This document shows, piece by piece, positions 15,289 to 21,984 of a stretch of 37,563 nt of DNA. Origin of the DNA: Acidimicrobiaceae bacterium. GTDB taxonomy: Bacteria; Actinomycetota; Acidimicrobiia; Acidimicrobiales; RAAP-2. The stretch's first letter is position 1. The number at the start of each line of letters is the position of its first letter. Position numbers and translations under genes: made by a program. The DNA is taken from the NCBI GenBank assembly GCA_003162475.1, contig PMOI01000014.1:1-37563 (forward strand), read 5' to 3'. The notes under the pieces are model-generated. The model was not told the DNA's origin, did no database searches, and saw nothing but the letters and a program-made list of their open reading frames with translations.

Positions 15289-15415
15289 CCGGCTCGCGAC
15301 ACGCAACCCTGGTCTCACCACCCTTTGAGCGAGCGATCGCGGTTGCCGGGAGGTCGCCGCGAAAGAGCGGCAAAAGACCACTTTTGGGCGGTCCAGACCG
15401 GGATTTACGTGTTTT

Positions 15416-15444
15416 TTGGGTAAAAAAGACAAACTTATTATACC
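15416..15444 (+). promoter_or_regulatory. Promoter of the rpf-like gene
   Basis: TTGGGT (15416-15421), a 17-base spacer and TATACC (15439-15444), in an AT-rich island that stands out from the surrounding DNA. TATTAT, starting three bases earlier, is an alternative -10. Transcription from here would give a leader of about 240 bases. Confidence 0.45.
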
Positions 15445-15504
15445 TCGTCAAGTCAGTTTTCTCTTGAGTTTCGCCCGTTTTGCACAACAGCCCATCAACG
15501 CCCG

Positions 15505-15690
15505 CGCCTAGGCTCTTACCTGGCAGTAACGACTGCTTCGTCGTCGCCCCACAGAGTTGTGGAAAAGGTGACCAACCCAAATGTGCCCCTTGGTGGGGAT
15601 CTCCAAATAACTCGCCAAGGTTCGTGCTGTGCGTCAGCGACTCGTCGCCCGACAGTGTTTCGAACGTGGTGTACAGACCAAGGAGATAGC
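15505..15690 (+). promoter_or_regulatory. Long 5' leader of the rpf-like gene; candidate c-di-AMP (ydaO-type) riboswitch
   Basis: The stretch from about 15289 to the gene start holds no gene; the part after the promoter is rich in short pairing segments. In the order found in actinobacterial ydaO riboswitches it has GACCAACCC, then CCTTGGTGGGGATC, then AACTCGCC, GGTTCG and GTCAGCGACTCGTCGCC, which recall the conserved ydaO blocks. The hallmark GCCGAAUCC is not seen, so the match is incomplete. Actinobacterial rpf genes are known targets of ydaO control, which is why I raise it. A covariance search would decide. Confidence 0.3.
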
Positions 15691-15691
15691 C

Positions 15692-16120
15692 GTGCGAAGA
15701 ATCCCTTTCGCCTTGCTTATGGGGCTTTTCATCCCCCTAGTGCTTTTGACCCAACCCGCCGGCGCCGCAGCCAGCAAGACAGAGAAGGTCGTAAGAGTTG
15801 CCCCTCCCGACGTCGACGTGGTGATAAACCCCACGGTGCGAGCCCTCGTCGTCGACGCAGTGTCGGTGGGCGTCACGGTGCGCAAACTGCGCGCGGAGTG
15901 GCAAAACGTCGCGAACTGTGAAGTCGGTGGCAACTGGTCCATGACGGGCCCCCGATACTCCGGGATCGGCTTCTCGAACGGCACCTGGAACGCCTACGGG
16001 GGCACTCGATTCGCGCCGCTCGCCGGTCAGGCGTCCGCACTACAGCAGATCGTCATCGGCATGAGGGTCACGGGTGGATGGGTACCCGATCAGAATGGAT
16101 GTAATCCGGGAGGCTGGTAG
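15692..16120 (+). CDS. Secreted minimal resuscitation-promoting factor (Rpf-like muralytic enzyme)
   Basis: Protein of 142 residues starting at GTG 15692, fixed by AAGGAG seven bases upstream. A signal peptide (MRRIPFALLMGLFIPLVLLT, then QPAGAAA) is followed by a short linker and an Rpf domain (about 65-142). The domain has W70, then NCEVGGNW with the catalytic glutamate E77, a TWNAYGG segment, a QQI helix and C137; C76-C137 should form the Rpf disulfide. Rpf proteins cleave peptidoglycan glycan strands and help dormant cells regrow. There is no LysM or G5 domain, so this is a minimal form. The usual YYGGLQFS is replaced by YSGIGFSNG, a variant substrate-groove sequence. Confidence 0.87.
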   Translation: MRRIPFALLMGLFIPLVLLTQPAGAAASKTEKVVRVAPPDVDVVINPTVRALVVDAVSVGVTVRKLRAEWQNVANCEVGGNWSMTGPRYSGIGFSNGTWNAYGGTRFAPLAGQASALQQIVIGMRVTGGWVPDQNGCNPGGW

Positions 16121-16161
16121 CAACAGTCCCCGTCCCGGGTCCACCACTTCGGACAGATCGA

Positions 16162-16201
16162 GAAACCACCGGCGCGTCGGAGCCTCTCGCGTCGTGGTTT
16201 C
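16162..16201. terminator. Terminator hairpin between rpf-like gene and convergent membrane-protein gene
   Basis: GAAACCAC pairs with GTGGTTTC (8 bp); after a small internal loop CGCG pairs with CGCG, with an 11-base apical loop. It lies between convergent genes and is the longest hairpin in this stretch. Confidence 0.55.
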
Positions 16202-16272
16202 CGTCACATGTTGGGACTCTCGCGTACGTTCGTGAAGGGCGTCGCCCCGTTGGTCCTGCCTGCGGTGGTTGG

Positions 16273-16698
16273 TTACGCCGGATCGACGAAGCGAGCGGTC
16301 GTAAAGGCGATCGTCGTGGGCACGCTGAGGGCGAAGACCGACAACATCAACGTGACGAGAATCAGTGACGAACCTCGGGTGTGGTCGTGAACGAAGGCGA
16401 ACTCAATCATTCCAGAGACGATGACGTAGGCCAAGAGCGCCCACTTGAAGACGACGCCGAACGTGGTCCAGGCGAAGTCTTTGATACGAGAGAGCAGCCC
16501 CGCCGCCACGACCATCAACACGATGGCGACGCTGAGTAGCGCGGTGACGAGTCCGAGGGGTGCCGTGCGAGGGGCGTAGGAGGCGAGGACGATGCCGCCA
16601 ACGATCACGAGTCCGAGCGCGCAGGAACTAAGCCATCCAACGGGAGGCATGGGTTGGTCGCTCGTAACAACGGGCGCAGGTGAACTCGACACGCTCAT
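16273..16698 (-). CDS. Hypothetical membrane protein, four predicted helices
   Basis: Membrane protein of 141 residues from the ATG at 16698. After a Ser/Pro-rich start (MSVSSSPAPVV) there are four hydrophobic segments, with basic RIKDFAW between segments two and three and an acidic-His patch EFAFVHDHTRG between three and four. I recognise no family. Its ATG overlaps the stop of the upstream membrane-protein gene as ATGA, so the two are translated together and may form one complex. A longer frame upstream is a shadow of that neighbour. Confidence 0.7.
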   Translation of the reverse strand: MSVSSSPAPVVTSDQPMPPVGWLSSCALGLVIVGGIVLASYAPRTAPLGLVTALLSVAIVLMVVAAGLLSRIKDFAWTTFGVVFKWALLAYVIVSGMIEFAFVHDHTRGSSLILVTLMLSVFALSVPTTIAFTTARFVDPA

Positions 16699-17285
16699 CG
16701 CGACCCCAGTCTCGTCATGATGATCAGCGTCGCGATCTGCATGACGCCGGTGAGGCCCGCGGTGTAGATGAAGCGCTTCATGAGCCGACCGATTCGTTCG
16801 CCGTTGGGAACTGGCTTGTTCATCTCGTACAACACGGCAATGTTCGCTGGCTCGAGAACGCTGAGCGCGACGGCGGCCATCACGCCCACGACGCAGAACG
16901 ACACGATCAACCACGCGTGATTGGGGCTGGACGCGGCGAGATTGCCGGCCTGACGCGCCACCTGAAAGCCCGTGGCGAGCGTCATCATCACCACGGTCGG
17001 CATGATGATGACCATCTTTGGCATAAATCGAGCCGCGAACTCCGCTCGAGCGGGAATCGAGAGCTTCCCGAGAATCGGGCCGATCACCATCCCCACGAAG
17101 AGATCGATACCCGTCCAAAGGCCGCCGCCGACGACGTGATTGAACATCAGTCCCCAGCGCCAGTTAAAGCCAATCGAGAGCGCGACGAAGACAACGGCCG
17201 CGGCCGCGACGGGCAGCCCGGCCAGTGGGACGATTTGGATTTTTTCTCGCTGGTGAGCGTGGACTGGCGTCGGCGCGCCCAACAT
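16695..17285 (-). CDS. Membrane protein with CopD/DUF2269-like features
   Basis: Integral membrane protein of 196 residues from the ATG at 17285, with about five hydrophobic segments. One contains FNHVVGGGLWTGIDLFVGM, a His-Gly-rich helix start of the kind found in CopD-type and DUF2269 proteins where His can bind heme or metal. Later parts include IIMPTVVMMTLATGF and a conserved-looking NKPVPNGERIGRLMKRF loop. A TTG at 17345 would extend the frame by 20 residues without a membrane helix and is less likely. The next gene overlaps its stop by four bases. Function unknown; heme or copper handling is only a guess from the helix motif. Confidence 0.68.
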   Translation of the reverse strand: MLGAPTPVHAHQREKIQIVPLAGLPVAAAAVVFVALSIGFNWRWGLMFNHVVGGGLWTGIDLFVGMVIGPILGKLSIPARAEFAARFMPKMVIIMPTVVMMTLATGFQVARQAGNLAASSPNHAWLIVSFCVVGVMAAVALSVLEPANIAVLYEMNKPVPNGERIGRLMKRFIYTAGLTGVMQIATLIIMTRLGSR

Positions 17286-17453
17286 CGTGTCTTCGCTCAC
17301 GGTCCCCCCGATGAATCCTTTGCGATGCGAACTTTCAGTCCTCAACGTACACGTTCGATCCTCTCGCGTCCACTTCTTTGCTCACCTCATCGACGCCCAA
17401 GAGCAACGAAAAAGTCCCTGGCGCACTGCTGACTCTTCTGACATGATGATGCG

Positions 17454-18215
17454 ATGCCCACATTCACCGGTCACGAAAATGGAATGCCCTGTTGGGTCGA
17501 CGTCATGGTCGAGACCGAAGAGCAGCATCACGACCTTCGCGCGTTTCTCACTGCACTCTTCGATTGGACGTGGGATCTCGGCGGCCCCGAGATGGCTTTC
17601 TACGCCATCGCCTCGTCGAACGGTTCGCCGGTTCTCGGTCTCGGTCGCTTTGAAGGCGGACGCGGGGTCGCGACCACGTATTTCACGACGCCGGACATCG
17701 ACGCCACCATTCAACGGGCCACCGAACTCGGTGCCAGCGCGATGATGCCAGCAACACAAGTGATGGATCTCGGTCACATGGCGGTGCTCATCGATCCAAC
17801 CGGCGCGAATTTCGGTCTCTGGCAACCGGGGACCTTCATCGGTTTCGGCGTCCAGTACGAAGAGAACGCCCCGGGTTGGTTCGACCACGCTTCGTCCGAT
17901 CCCCAGAAGGCCGGTGAGTTCTACGCCGCTCTCACTGGATTCACGCTCACCACGATGGAGGGCGACATGAGAATCCTCCAAAACGGAGAGCAGTGGTTCG
18001 CGAGCGTGTCGGACGGTCAGGCTGGCGACTCCCCACAGTGGAAGCCGATCTTCGTCGTCGACTCGCTCAAACGAATACACGAGGCCGTACCCCGTCTCGG
18101 CGGCGCGATACTGATCGAGGACATGCCCGTGCCGGGCAGCGCGCTCTGCGTCTTCACCGAGCCCGTGAACGGCACCGTGATGACGGTCATGGCCGCTGGC
18201 CAGAACCCCGAGTGA
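17454..18215 (+). CDS. Two-domain VOC protein (CFP30B/27-kDa-antigen-like)
   Basis: Protein of 253 residues made of two VOC domains: the first about 1-125 (GMPCWVDVMVETEEQHHDLRAF ... VLIDPTGANFGLWQP, in parts) and the second from about 135 (GWFDHASSDPQKAGEFYAALTGF). This double-domain form resembles mycobacterial CFP30B, which is called a hydroxylase or glyoxalase-like protein without a proven substrate. CATGAT lies six bases before the ATG, with no Shine-Dalgarno, which again looks leaderless. The gene is divergent from the membrane-protein pair across 168 bases. A further VOC gene follows 61 bases downstream. Confidence 0.85.
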   Translation: MPTFTGHENGMPCWVDVMVETEEQHHDLRAFLTALFDWTWDLGGPEMAFYAIASSNGSPVLGLGRFEGGRGVATTYFTTPDIDATIQRATELGASAMMPATQVMDLGHMAVLIDPTGANFGLWQPGTFIGFGVQYEENAPGWFDHASSDPQKAGEFYAALTGFTLTTMEGDMRILQNGEQWFASVSDGQAGDSPQWKPIFVVDSLKRIHEAVPRLGGAILIEDMPVPGSALCVFTEPVNGTVMTVMAAGQNPE

Positions 18216-18276
18216 TTCCTTGGCATCGGATCTCGCGCTCGAAGCGACGTCACGGCGCCTGCGCTACCTTTCATTC

Positions 18277-18663
18277 ATGACCACCGTCAAATTCTCCGTC
18301 GCCGCGCTCGACTGTCCCGCGCCACTCGAACTCGCCGCGTTCTACGCCGCGTTAACCGGCCTCGAGGTCGAACCGCTCGGTGATTTTCCTGTCGAGGACG
18401 TGACGTGGATCGAGTTACTCAACCACGGGCACGCGACGATCGGCTTTCAGAAAGTCCCCTCCTACGTGGCGCCGACGTGGCCCGAAGGATCGGTGCCCCA
18501 GCAGTTACACCTCGATTTCACGGTGGAGGATCTCGACGAGAGCGAGGCACTCGCGCTTCGTCTTGGCGCGATCAAGGCCGATTTTCAGCCGGGCGAGAGT
18601 TTTCGCGTTTTCCTCGATCCCGTTGGCCACCCCTTCTGCTTGGTCAAGCCGAGCGCGAGTTAA
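18277..18663 (+). CDS. VOC-family protein
   Basis: Single VOC domain of 128 residues from the ATG giving MTTVKFSVAALDCP. It has APLELAAFYAALTGLEVEPLG, a QQLHLDFTVEDLDESEALALRLGA block and the end FLDPVGHPFCLV, where His and other residues form the usual metal side. The family is often called glyoxalase-like; no substrate can be named. TACCTT lies exactly six bases before the ATG and there is no Shine-Dalgarno. The longer frame upstream adds 19 residues unlike the family start. It probably forms a small cluster with the preceding VOC gene, though it seems to have its own promoter. Confidence 0.85.
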   Translation: MTTVKFSVAALDCPAPLELAAFYAALTGLEVEPLGDFPVEDVTWIELLNHGHATIGFQKVPSYVAPTWPEGSVPQQLHLDFTVEDLDESEALALRLGAIKADFQPGESFRVFLDPVGHPFCLVKPSAS

Positions 18664-18711
18664 TCGTCCGAGTGTCAGCAATCTCTTTCGAGAGCCCTTA
18701 GTAACAACGGA

Positions 18712-18717
18712 TAGACT
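18712..18717 (+). promoter_or_regulatory. Possible -10 box for the tRNA operon
   Basis: TAGACT lies about 40 bases before tRNA-Asp. The -35 is not convincing. It is the best candidate in the gap between the VOC gene and the tRNA pair. Confidence 0.25.
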
Positions 18718-18757
18718 GACGTTTCGCGTCTCGGGGTCTTGATCTCGAGAACACCGA

Positions 18758-18832
18758 GGACCTGTGGTGCAGCTCGGAGTGCACGCCGCCCTGTCAAGGC
18801 GGAGGTCGCGGGTTCAAATCCCGTCAGGTCCG
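18758..18832 (+). tRNA. tRNA-Asp (GTC)
   Basis: All arms fold: acceptor GGACCTG with CAGGTCC, D stem GTGC/GCAC, anticodon stem CCGCC/GGCGG with loop CTGTCAA (anticodon GTC at 18793-18795), T stem GCGGG/CCCGT with a standard TTCAAAT loop, discriminator G. The 3' CCA is not encoded. Confidence 0.96.
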
Positions 18833-18859
18833 CTCCTCACCCCCTCGGGGTGACGAGGA
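18833..18859 (+). other. Strong hairpin in the spacer between the two tRNAs
   Basis: TCACCCC and GGGGTGA pair perfectly around a 3-base loop, and the outer CTCCTC pairs with GAGGAG past a small bulge. It fills almost the whole spacer, its last G being the first base of tRNA-Phe. It may guide processing of a joint precursor. Confidence 0.6.
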
Positions 18860-18935
18860 GGTCGAGTAGCTCAGTTGGTAGAGCGCGCGCCTGAAAAGCG
18901 TGAGGTCACCGGATCGACGCCGGTCTCGACCACCA
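18860..18935 (+). tRNA. tRNA-Phe (GAA), with encoded CCA
   Basis: Acceptor GGTCGAG with CTCGACC, D stem GCTC/GAGC, anticodon stem CGCGC/GCGTG (one G-T pair) with loop CTGAAAA (anticodon GAA at 18893-18895), T stem ACCGG/CCGGT, discriminator A, and CCA encoded at 18933-18935. The T loop reads ATCGACG, so position 54 is A rather than the near-universal T. Confidence 0.95.
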
Positions 18936-18941
18936 CATATT

Positions 18942-18961
18942 CGCGGAGGGTCCCCCTCGCG
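18942..18961. terminator. Hairpin after tRNA-Phe
   Basis: CGCGGAGGG and CCCTCGCG pair with one bulged G and a 3-base loop. It sits between tRNA-Phe and the convergent small gene, so it may stop transcription in both directions. No long T-run. Confidence 0.45.
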
Positions 18962-18972
18962 ACGTTCGCGAC

Positions 18973-19251
18973 TCAGTTTCGAATCGGTGAGACGAGAACC
19001 TTCGAGTGGTGACGACTTGTGGTCTGTCGCCACGGGCCGACGACCTTCAGCACGCCGCGTTGTCCGCTCACCTTGGCCCCGCCCGATCTTTCCAGCGTCG
19101 AGACGAGGCCCAAGGAGTCGATTCGTGCCACCACGTTCGAACCCTCGAGGCGAGCGACGAGGTAGAGACTCACTTCGCGACGATGGCGCGAGGAGAAGAC
19201 CTCCGAGCGATAGACGTAGTGGGCGGTTATGAGTCCCTCGGCGTTGTCCAT
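18973..19251 (-). CDS. Hypothetical protein, 92 residues
   Basis: Small protein that I do not recognise. Codon third positions are strongly GC-biased like its neighbours, which supports real coding. It is soluble, with strands such as REVSLYLVARLEGSNVVARI and a basic C-terminal half ending in PWRQTTSRHHSKVLVSPIRN (quoted in parts). No cysteines, signal peptide or membrane segment. It is divergent from the serine-hydrolase gene across 56 bases and convergent to the tRNA pair. There is no good Shine-Dalgarno. Confidence 0.55.
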   Translation of the reverse strand: MDNAEGLITAHYVYRSEVFSSRHRREVSLYLVARLEGSNVVARIDSLGLVSTLERSGGAKVSGQRGVLKVVGPWRQTTSRHHSKVLVSPIRN

Positions 19252-19307
19252 CCCCGAACGCTAGAGATGACCTGTGACGTCGAGCCGTGTAACAATGCTC
19301 AAGACCC

Positions 19308-20378
19308 ATGACCAGCGACGCCCTTCCCCTCATTACGCCCACCTTCGCGACCCAGCCCTCGGACGTGGCGTGGCCGAGCGCCGAATGGCCCCGAGGCGAA
19401 CACCCGCGACAACGTGAACTCGAGGCCGTGGTCGACGAGGTGTTCACGACGGATGAACTCGCCCTCACCAACGCCGTCGTCGTCATTCAACACGGGCGCG
19501 TACTCGTCGAGCGTTACGCCGGCGTGCAGGAGTACTTCGATCGTCCGGCCGAGCCGATCAACGCGTCGAGCCAGCTGCTCTCGTGGTCGATGGCCAAGTC
19601 GATGTTGCACATGATCGTCGGCACCCTCGTCGACGAAGGGCGACTTGACCCCGACGAGCTGGCCCCGGTCCCGGAGTGGAGCGACGCGACCGATCCCCGA
19701 CACCGGATTCGACTTCGTGACCTCTTGGCGATGCGTGACGGCTTGGCCTTCGTCGAAGAGTACGAGATCGGCCAGACCAGTAACGTGCTCGAGATGCTCT
19801 TCGGCGAGGGCCAAGAGGACGTGGCCGGCTACACGGCGCGACTGCCTCTCGCCCACGATCCCGGGACGTTCTTCAACTACTCGAGCGGCACGTCCAACGT
19901 GCTCAGTCGAATCGTCGCCGACACCGTGGGTCACGGCGAGCCCTACCGCGACTATCTCGCGTCGCACCTCTTCGCGCCGCTGGGCATGAGCAGCGCCGTG
20001 GCGACATTCGATCCGACGGGCGTCTTCATCGCCTCGAGCTACGTCCACGCCACCGCGCTCGACTTCGCGAAGTTCGGTCTGCTCTACCTTCGCGGTGGCC
20101 AGTGGCACGAGGAACAGCTCGTCTCGCGCGCGTGGGCCGCCACGGCGCAGGTCCCCCTCAGCGTCGACGCCGAAAGTAGTTCGTGCTATTCCTGGCAGTG
20201 GTGGGTGACGGGCGACAAGTACGGCACGTACTGGGCGAGTGGCTACGAGGGCCAGATGATCAACGTGGTGCCCGCGCTCGACGCTTTGATCCTTCGATTC
20301 GGACACACTTCGTCCGACCACTACCCCGCACTCGACGCGTGGCGAGCGAAGGTCCTCGACGTCCTCGACGCGGACTAG
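19308..20378 (+). CDS. Serine hydrolase of the class C beta-lactamase/6-aminohexanoate-dimer hydrolase type
   Basis: Protein of 356 residues without signal peptide, so probably cytosolic. It has the beta-lactamase-superfamily SxxK motif as S94-MAK97 (WSMAKSML), the second motif as Y191-SS (FFNYSSGTSNVLS), and a late SGYEGQ segment in place of the KTG/HTG box. This set is closest to the NylB/esterase-like branch rather than to real beta-lactamases, so ester or amide hydrolysis of an unknown substrate is expected. No clear ribosome binding site precedes the ATG. Its TAG stop is interleaved with the TAG of the convergent pyrE gene in the palindrome CTAG. Confidence 0.85.
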   Translation: MTSDALPLITPTFATQPSDVAWPSAEWPRGEHPRQRELEAVVDEVFTTDELALTNAVVVIQHGRVLVERYAGVQEYFDRPAEPINASSQLLSWSMAKSMLHMIVGTLVDEGRLDPDELAPVPEWSDATDPRHRIRLRDLLAMRDGLAFVEEYEIGQTSNVLEMLFGEGQEDVAGYTARLPLAHDPGTFFNYSSGTSNVLSRIVADTVGHGEPYRDYLASHLFAPLGMSSAVATFDPTGVFIASSYVHATALDFAKFGLLYLRGGQWHEEQLVSRAWAATAQVPLSVDAESSSCYSWQWWVTGDKYGTYWASGYEGQMINVVPALDALILRFGHTSSDHYPALDAWRAKVLDVLDAD

Positions 20379-20929
20379 GCGCCCTCGTAAGGAAAGCCGA
20401 GGTCTACGGCAGTGAACAAGGCCCGAAACGTCAGCCCCTCTTTCGCCGTCATCGCCTCAGCCGTCCCGCCTCGGTCGACGACCGCGAGGATCAAGACGAC
20501 CTCGGCGCCGACCTCTTGGGCGACGTGCACGGCCTCTAAGAGACTGGTCCCTCGCGTGACCGTGTCTTCGGTGATGACTACGCGGTCGCCGCTACGAAGC
20601 ACGCCCGCGACCCGACCGCCCGCACCGTGATCCTTCACTTCTTTTCGCACACTGAAGGCGCTGAGCGCGCGACCCCGCGTCGCCGCGACACCGGCCGCGA
20701 TGAAACTCACGCCGTCGGCGCCCATCGTCAATCCCCCGATCGCGGTCGCGTCGTCGGGGATTGCGTCGAGCACGAGATTCGCGAGATCGACCATCACTTC
20801 GGGCGCGCAGATCGTCTGTTTGGAGTCGATGAACCACGACGACGTGCGACCGGACTTCAGCGTGAACTCACCACGTCGAACCGAGTGCTCGAGGAGGTGC
20901 GCTCGCACCCGCTCGCGAGCGTCACTCAC
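20375..20929 (-). CDS. pyrE: Orotate phosphoribosyltransferase
   Basis: Protein of 184 residues. It joins orotate and PRPP to orotidine 5'-phosphate in pyrimidine synthesis. Seen: the substrate segment GEFTLKSGRTSSWFIDSKQ, SVRKEVKDHG with the catalytic lysine loop, and the PRPP motif VVITEDTVTRGTSLLEA. Its ATG overlaps the purM stop as ATGA, so a pyrimidine gene is translated as the last member of a purine operon. Both pathways consume PRPP, which may explain the link. Length and motifs are normal for the family. Confidence 0.92.
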   Translation of the reverse strand: MSDARERVRAHLLEHSVRRGEFTLKSGRTSSWFIDSKQTICAPEVMVDLANLVLDAIPDDATAIGGLTMGADGVSFIAAGVAATRGRALSAFSVRKEVKDHGAGGRVAGVLRSGDRVVITEDTVTRGTSLLEAVHVAQEVGAEVVLILAVVDRGGTAEAMTAKEGLTFRALFTAVDLGFPYEGA

Positions 20930-21984
20930 GTGAGGACCACTTCACCGGCGCCAGAACGAACGTCACCCACGAGTGAAGCCCCGACACCGAGCGAGCGCGC
21001 GAGCGTCACGGCGGCCGCTGCGGCACTGGGATCGAGCGCGACGACCATGCCCAGTCCGCAGTTAAACACCCTCACCATCTCCGCGGCGCTCACCGGGCCG
21101 CGGCGTTGGATCTCGAAGAAGATCTCGGGCGTAGGAAAACTCTCCATGTCAATCACGGCGTCCAGATGGTCTGGAAGAAGCCGCACGACGTTACCAACGA
21201 TGCCCCCGCCCGTCACGTGTGCGACGGCGTGCACGGCGGCGCCCAGTTCGTGGCGAAGCGCTGACACGCACGGTGCGTAGATCACCGACGGCACCAAGAG
21301 CTCGTCACCGAGGTTGCGCGTGGCGTCCTTGAAGGCGGGCTGTTGCAGCGACGCGCCACTCGTGACCAGCACCTCTCGCGCGAGTGAGTAACCGTTCGAA
21401 CGCAGTCCCGGCGAGTGCAGGCCAACGAGCACGTCGCCCGCGCGCACGCGCTCGGGCGAGAGAATCTCACCTCTCTCGACGACGCCCAGCGCGAAGCCGG
21501 CGACGTCGAGGTCGTCGGGCTTCATGACGCCGCCGTGCTCGGCCGTCTCGCCACCGAGCAGCGCCACGTTCGCTTGACGACAGCCGTCCGCGATACCCGC
21601 GACCAATACTTCGAGTTGTTCTGGGTTCACCGATCCGACGGCCACGTAGTCGAGCATGAAGAGTGGCTCCGCTCCCACGCAGGCCAGATCGTCCACCAGC
21701 ATGGCGACGAGGTCGATGCCCACGGTGTCGTAGCGTCCGACGAGCCTCGCGACCTCGAGTTTCGTGCCCACCCCGTCGGCCGACGCGACGAGCACCGGCT
21801 CTTCGTACTTCTTCGAATCGAGCGCGAACAGTCCGCCGAAGCCACCGATGCCACCCAGCACGCCGAGGCGAAACGTGCTCTCGACGCTGGACTTGAATCG
21901 CTGGACGACGTCGTCACCGGCTTCGATCGACACTCCCGCGTCGGCGTAGGTTCTCGCGCCGGCGACCTCGAGCAGTCGGCTCAC
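20926..21984 (-). CDS. purM: Phosphoribosylformylglycinamidine cyclo-ligase (AIR synthetase)
   Basis: Protein of 352 residues, normal for PurM, which closes FGAM to AIR using ATP. Seen: ADAGVSIEAGDDVVQRFK at the N-terminus, GGFGGLFALD, the SADGVGTKLEVA block, DLACVGAEPLFMLDYVAVG, and GGETAEH, all family hallmarks. The start is GTG, and its GTGA overlaps the purF stop; the pyrE start overlaps its own stop in the same way. The three genes therefore form one coupled unit. Confidence 0.95.
   Translation of the reverse strand: MSRLLEVAGARTYADAGVSIEAGDDVVQRFKSSVESTFRLGVLGGIGGFGGLFALDSKKYEEPVLVASADGVGTKLEVARLVGRYDTVGIDLVAMLVDDLACVGAEPLFMLDYVAVGSVNPEQLEVLVAGIADGCRQANVALLGGETAEHGGVMKPDDLDVAGFALGVVERGEILSPERVRAGDVLVGLHSPGLRSNGYSLAREVLVTSGASLQQPAFKDATRNLGDELLVPSVIYAPCVSALRHELGAAVHAVAHVTGGGIVGNVVRLLPDHLDAVIDMESFPTPEIFFEIQRRGPVSAAEMVRVFNCGLGMVVALDPSAAAAAVTLARSLGVGASLVGDVRSGAGEVVLT

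Noticed and set aside
19299..20321. 340-residue antisense frame inside the serine-hydrolase gene
   Set aside because: Composition of Arg, Val, Glu and His without domains; the real gene has clear catalytic motifs.
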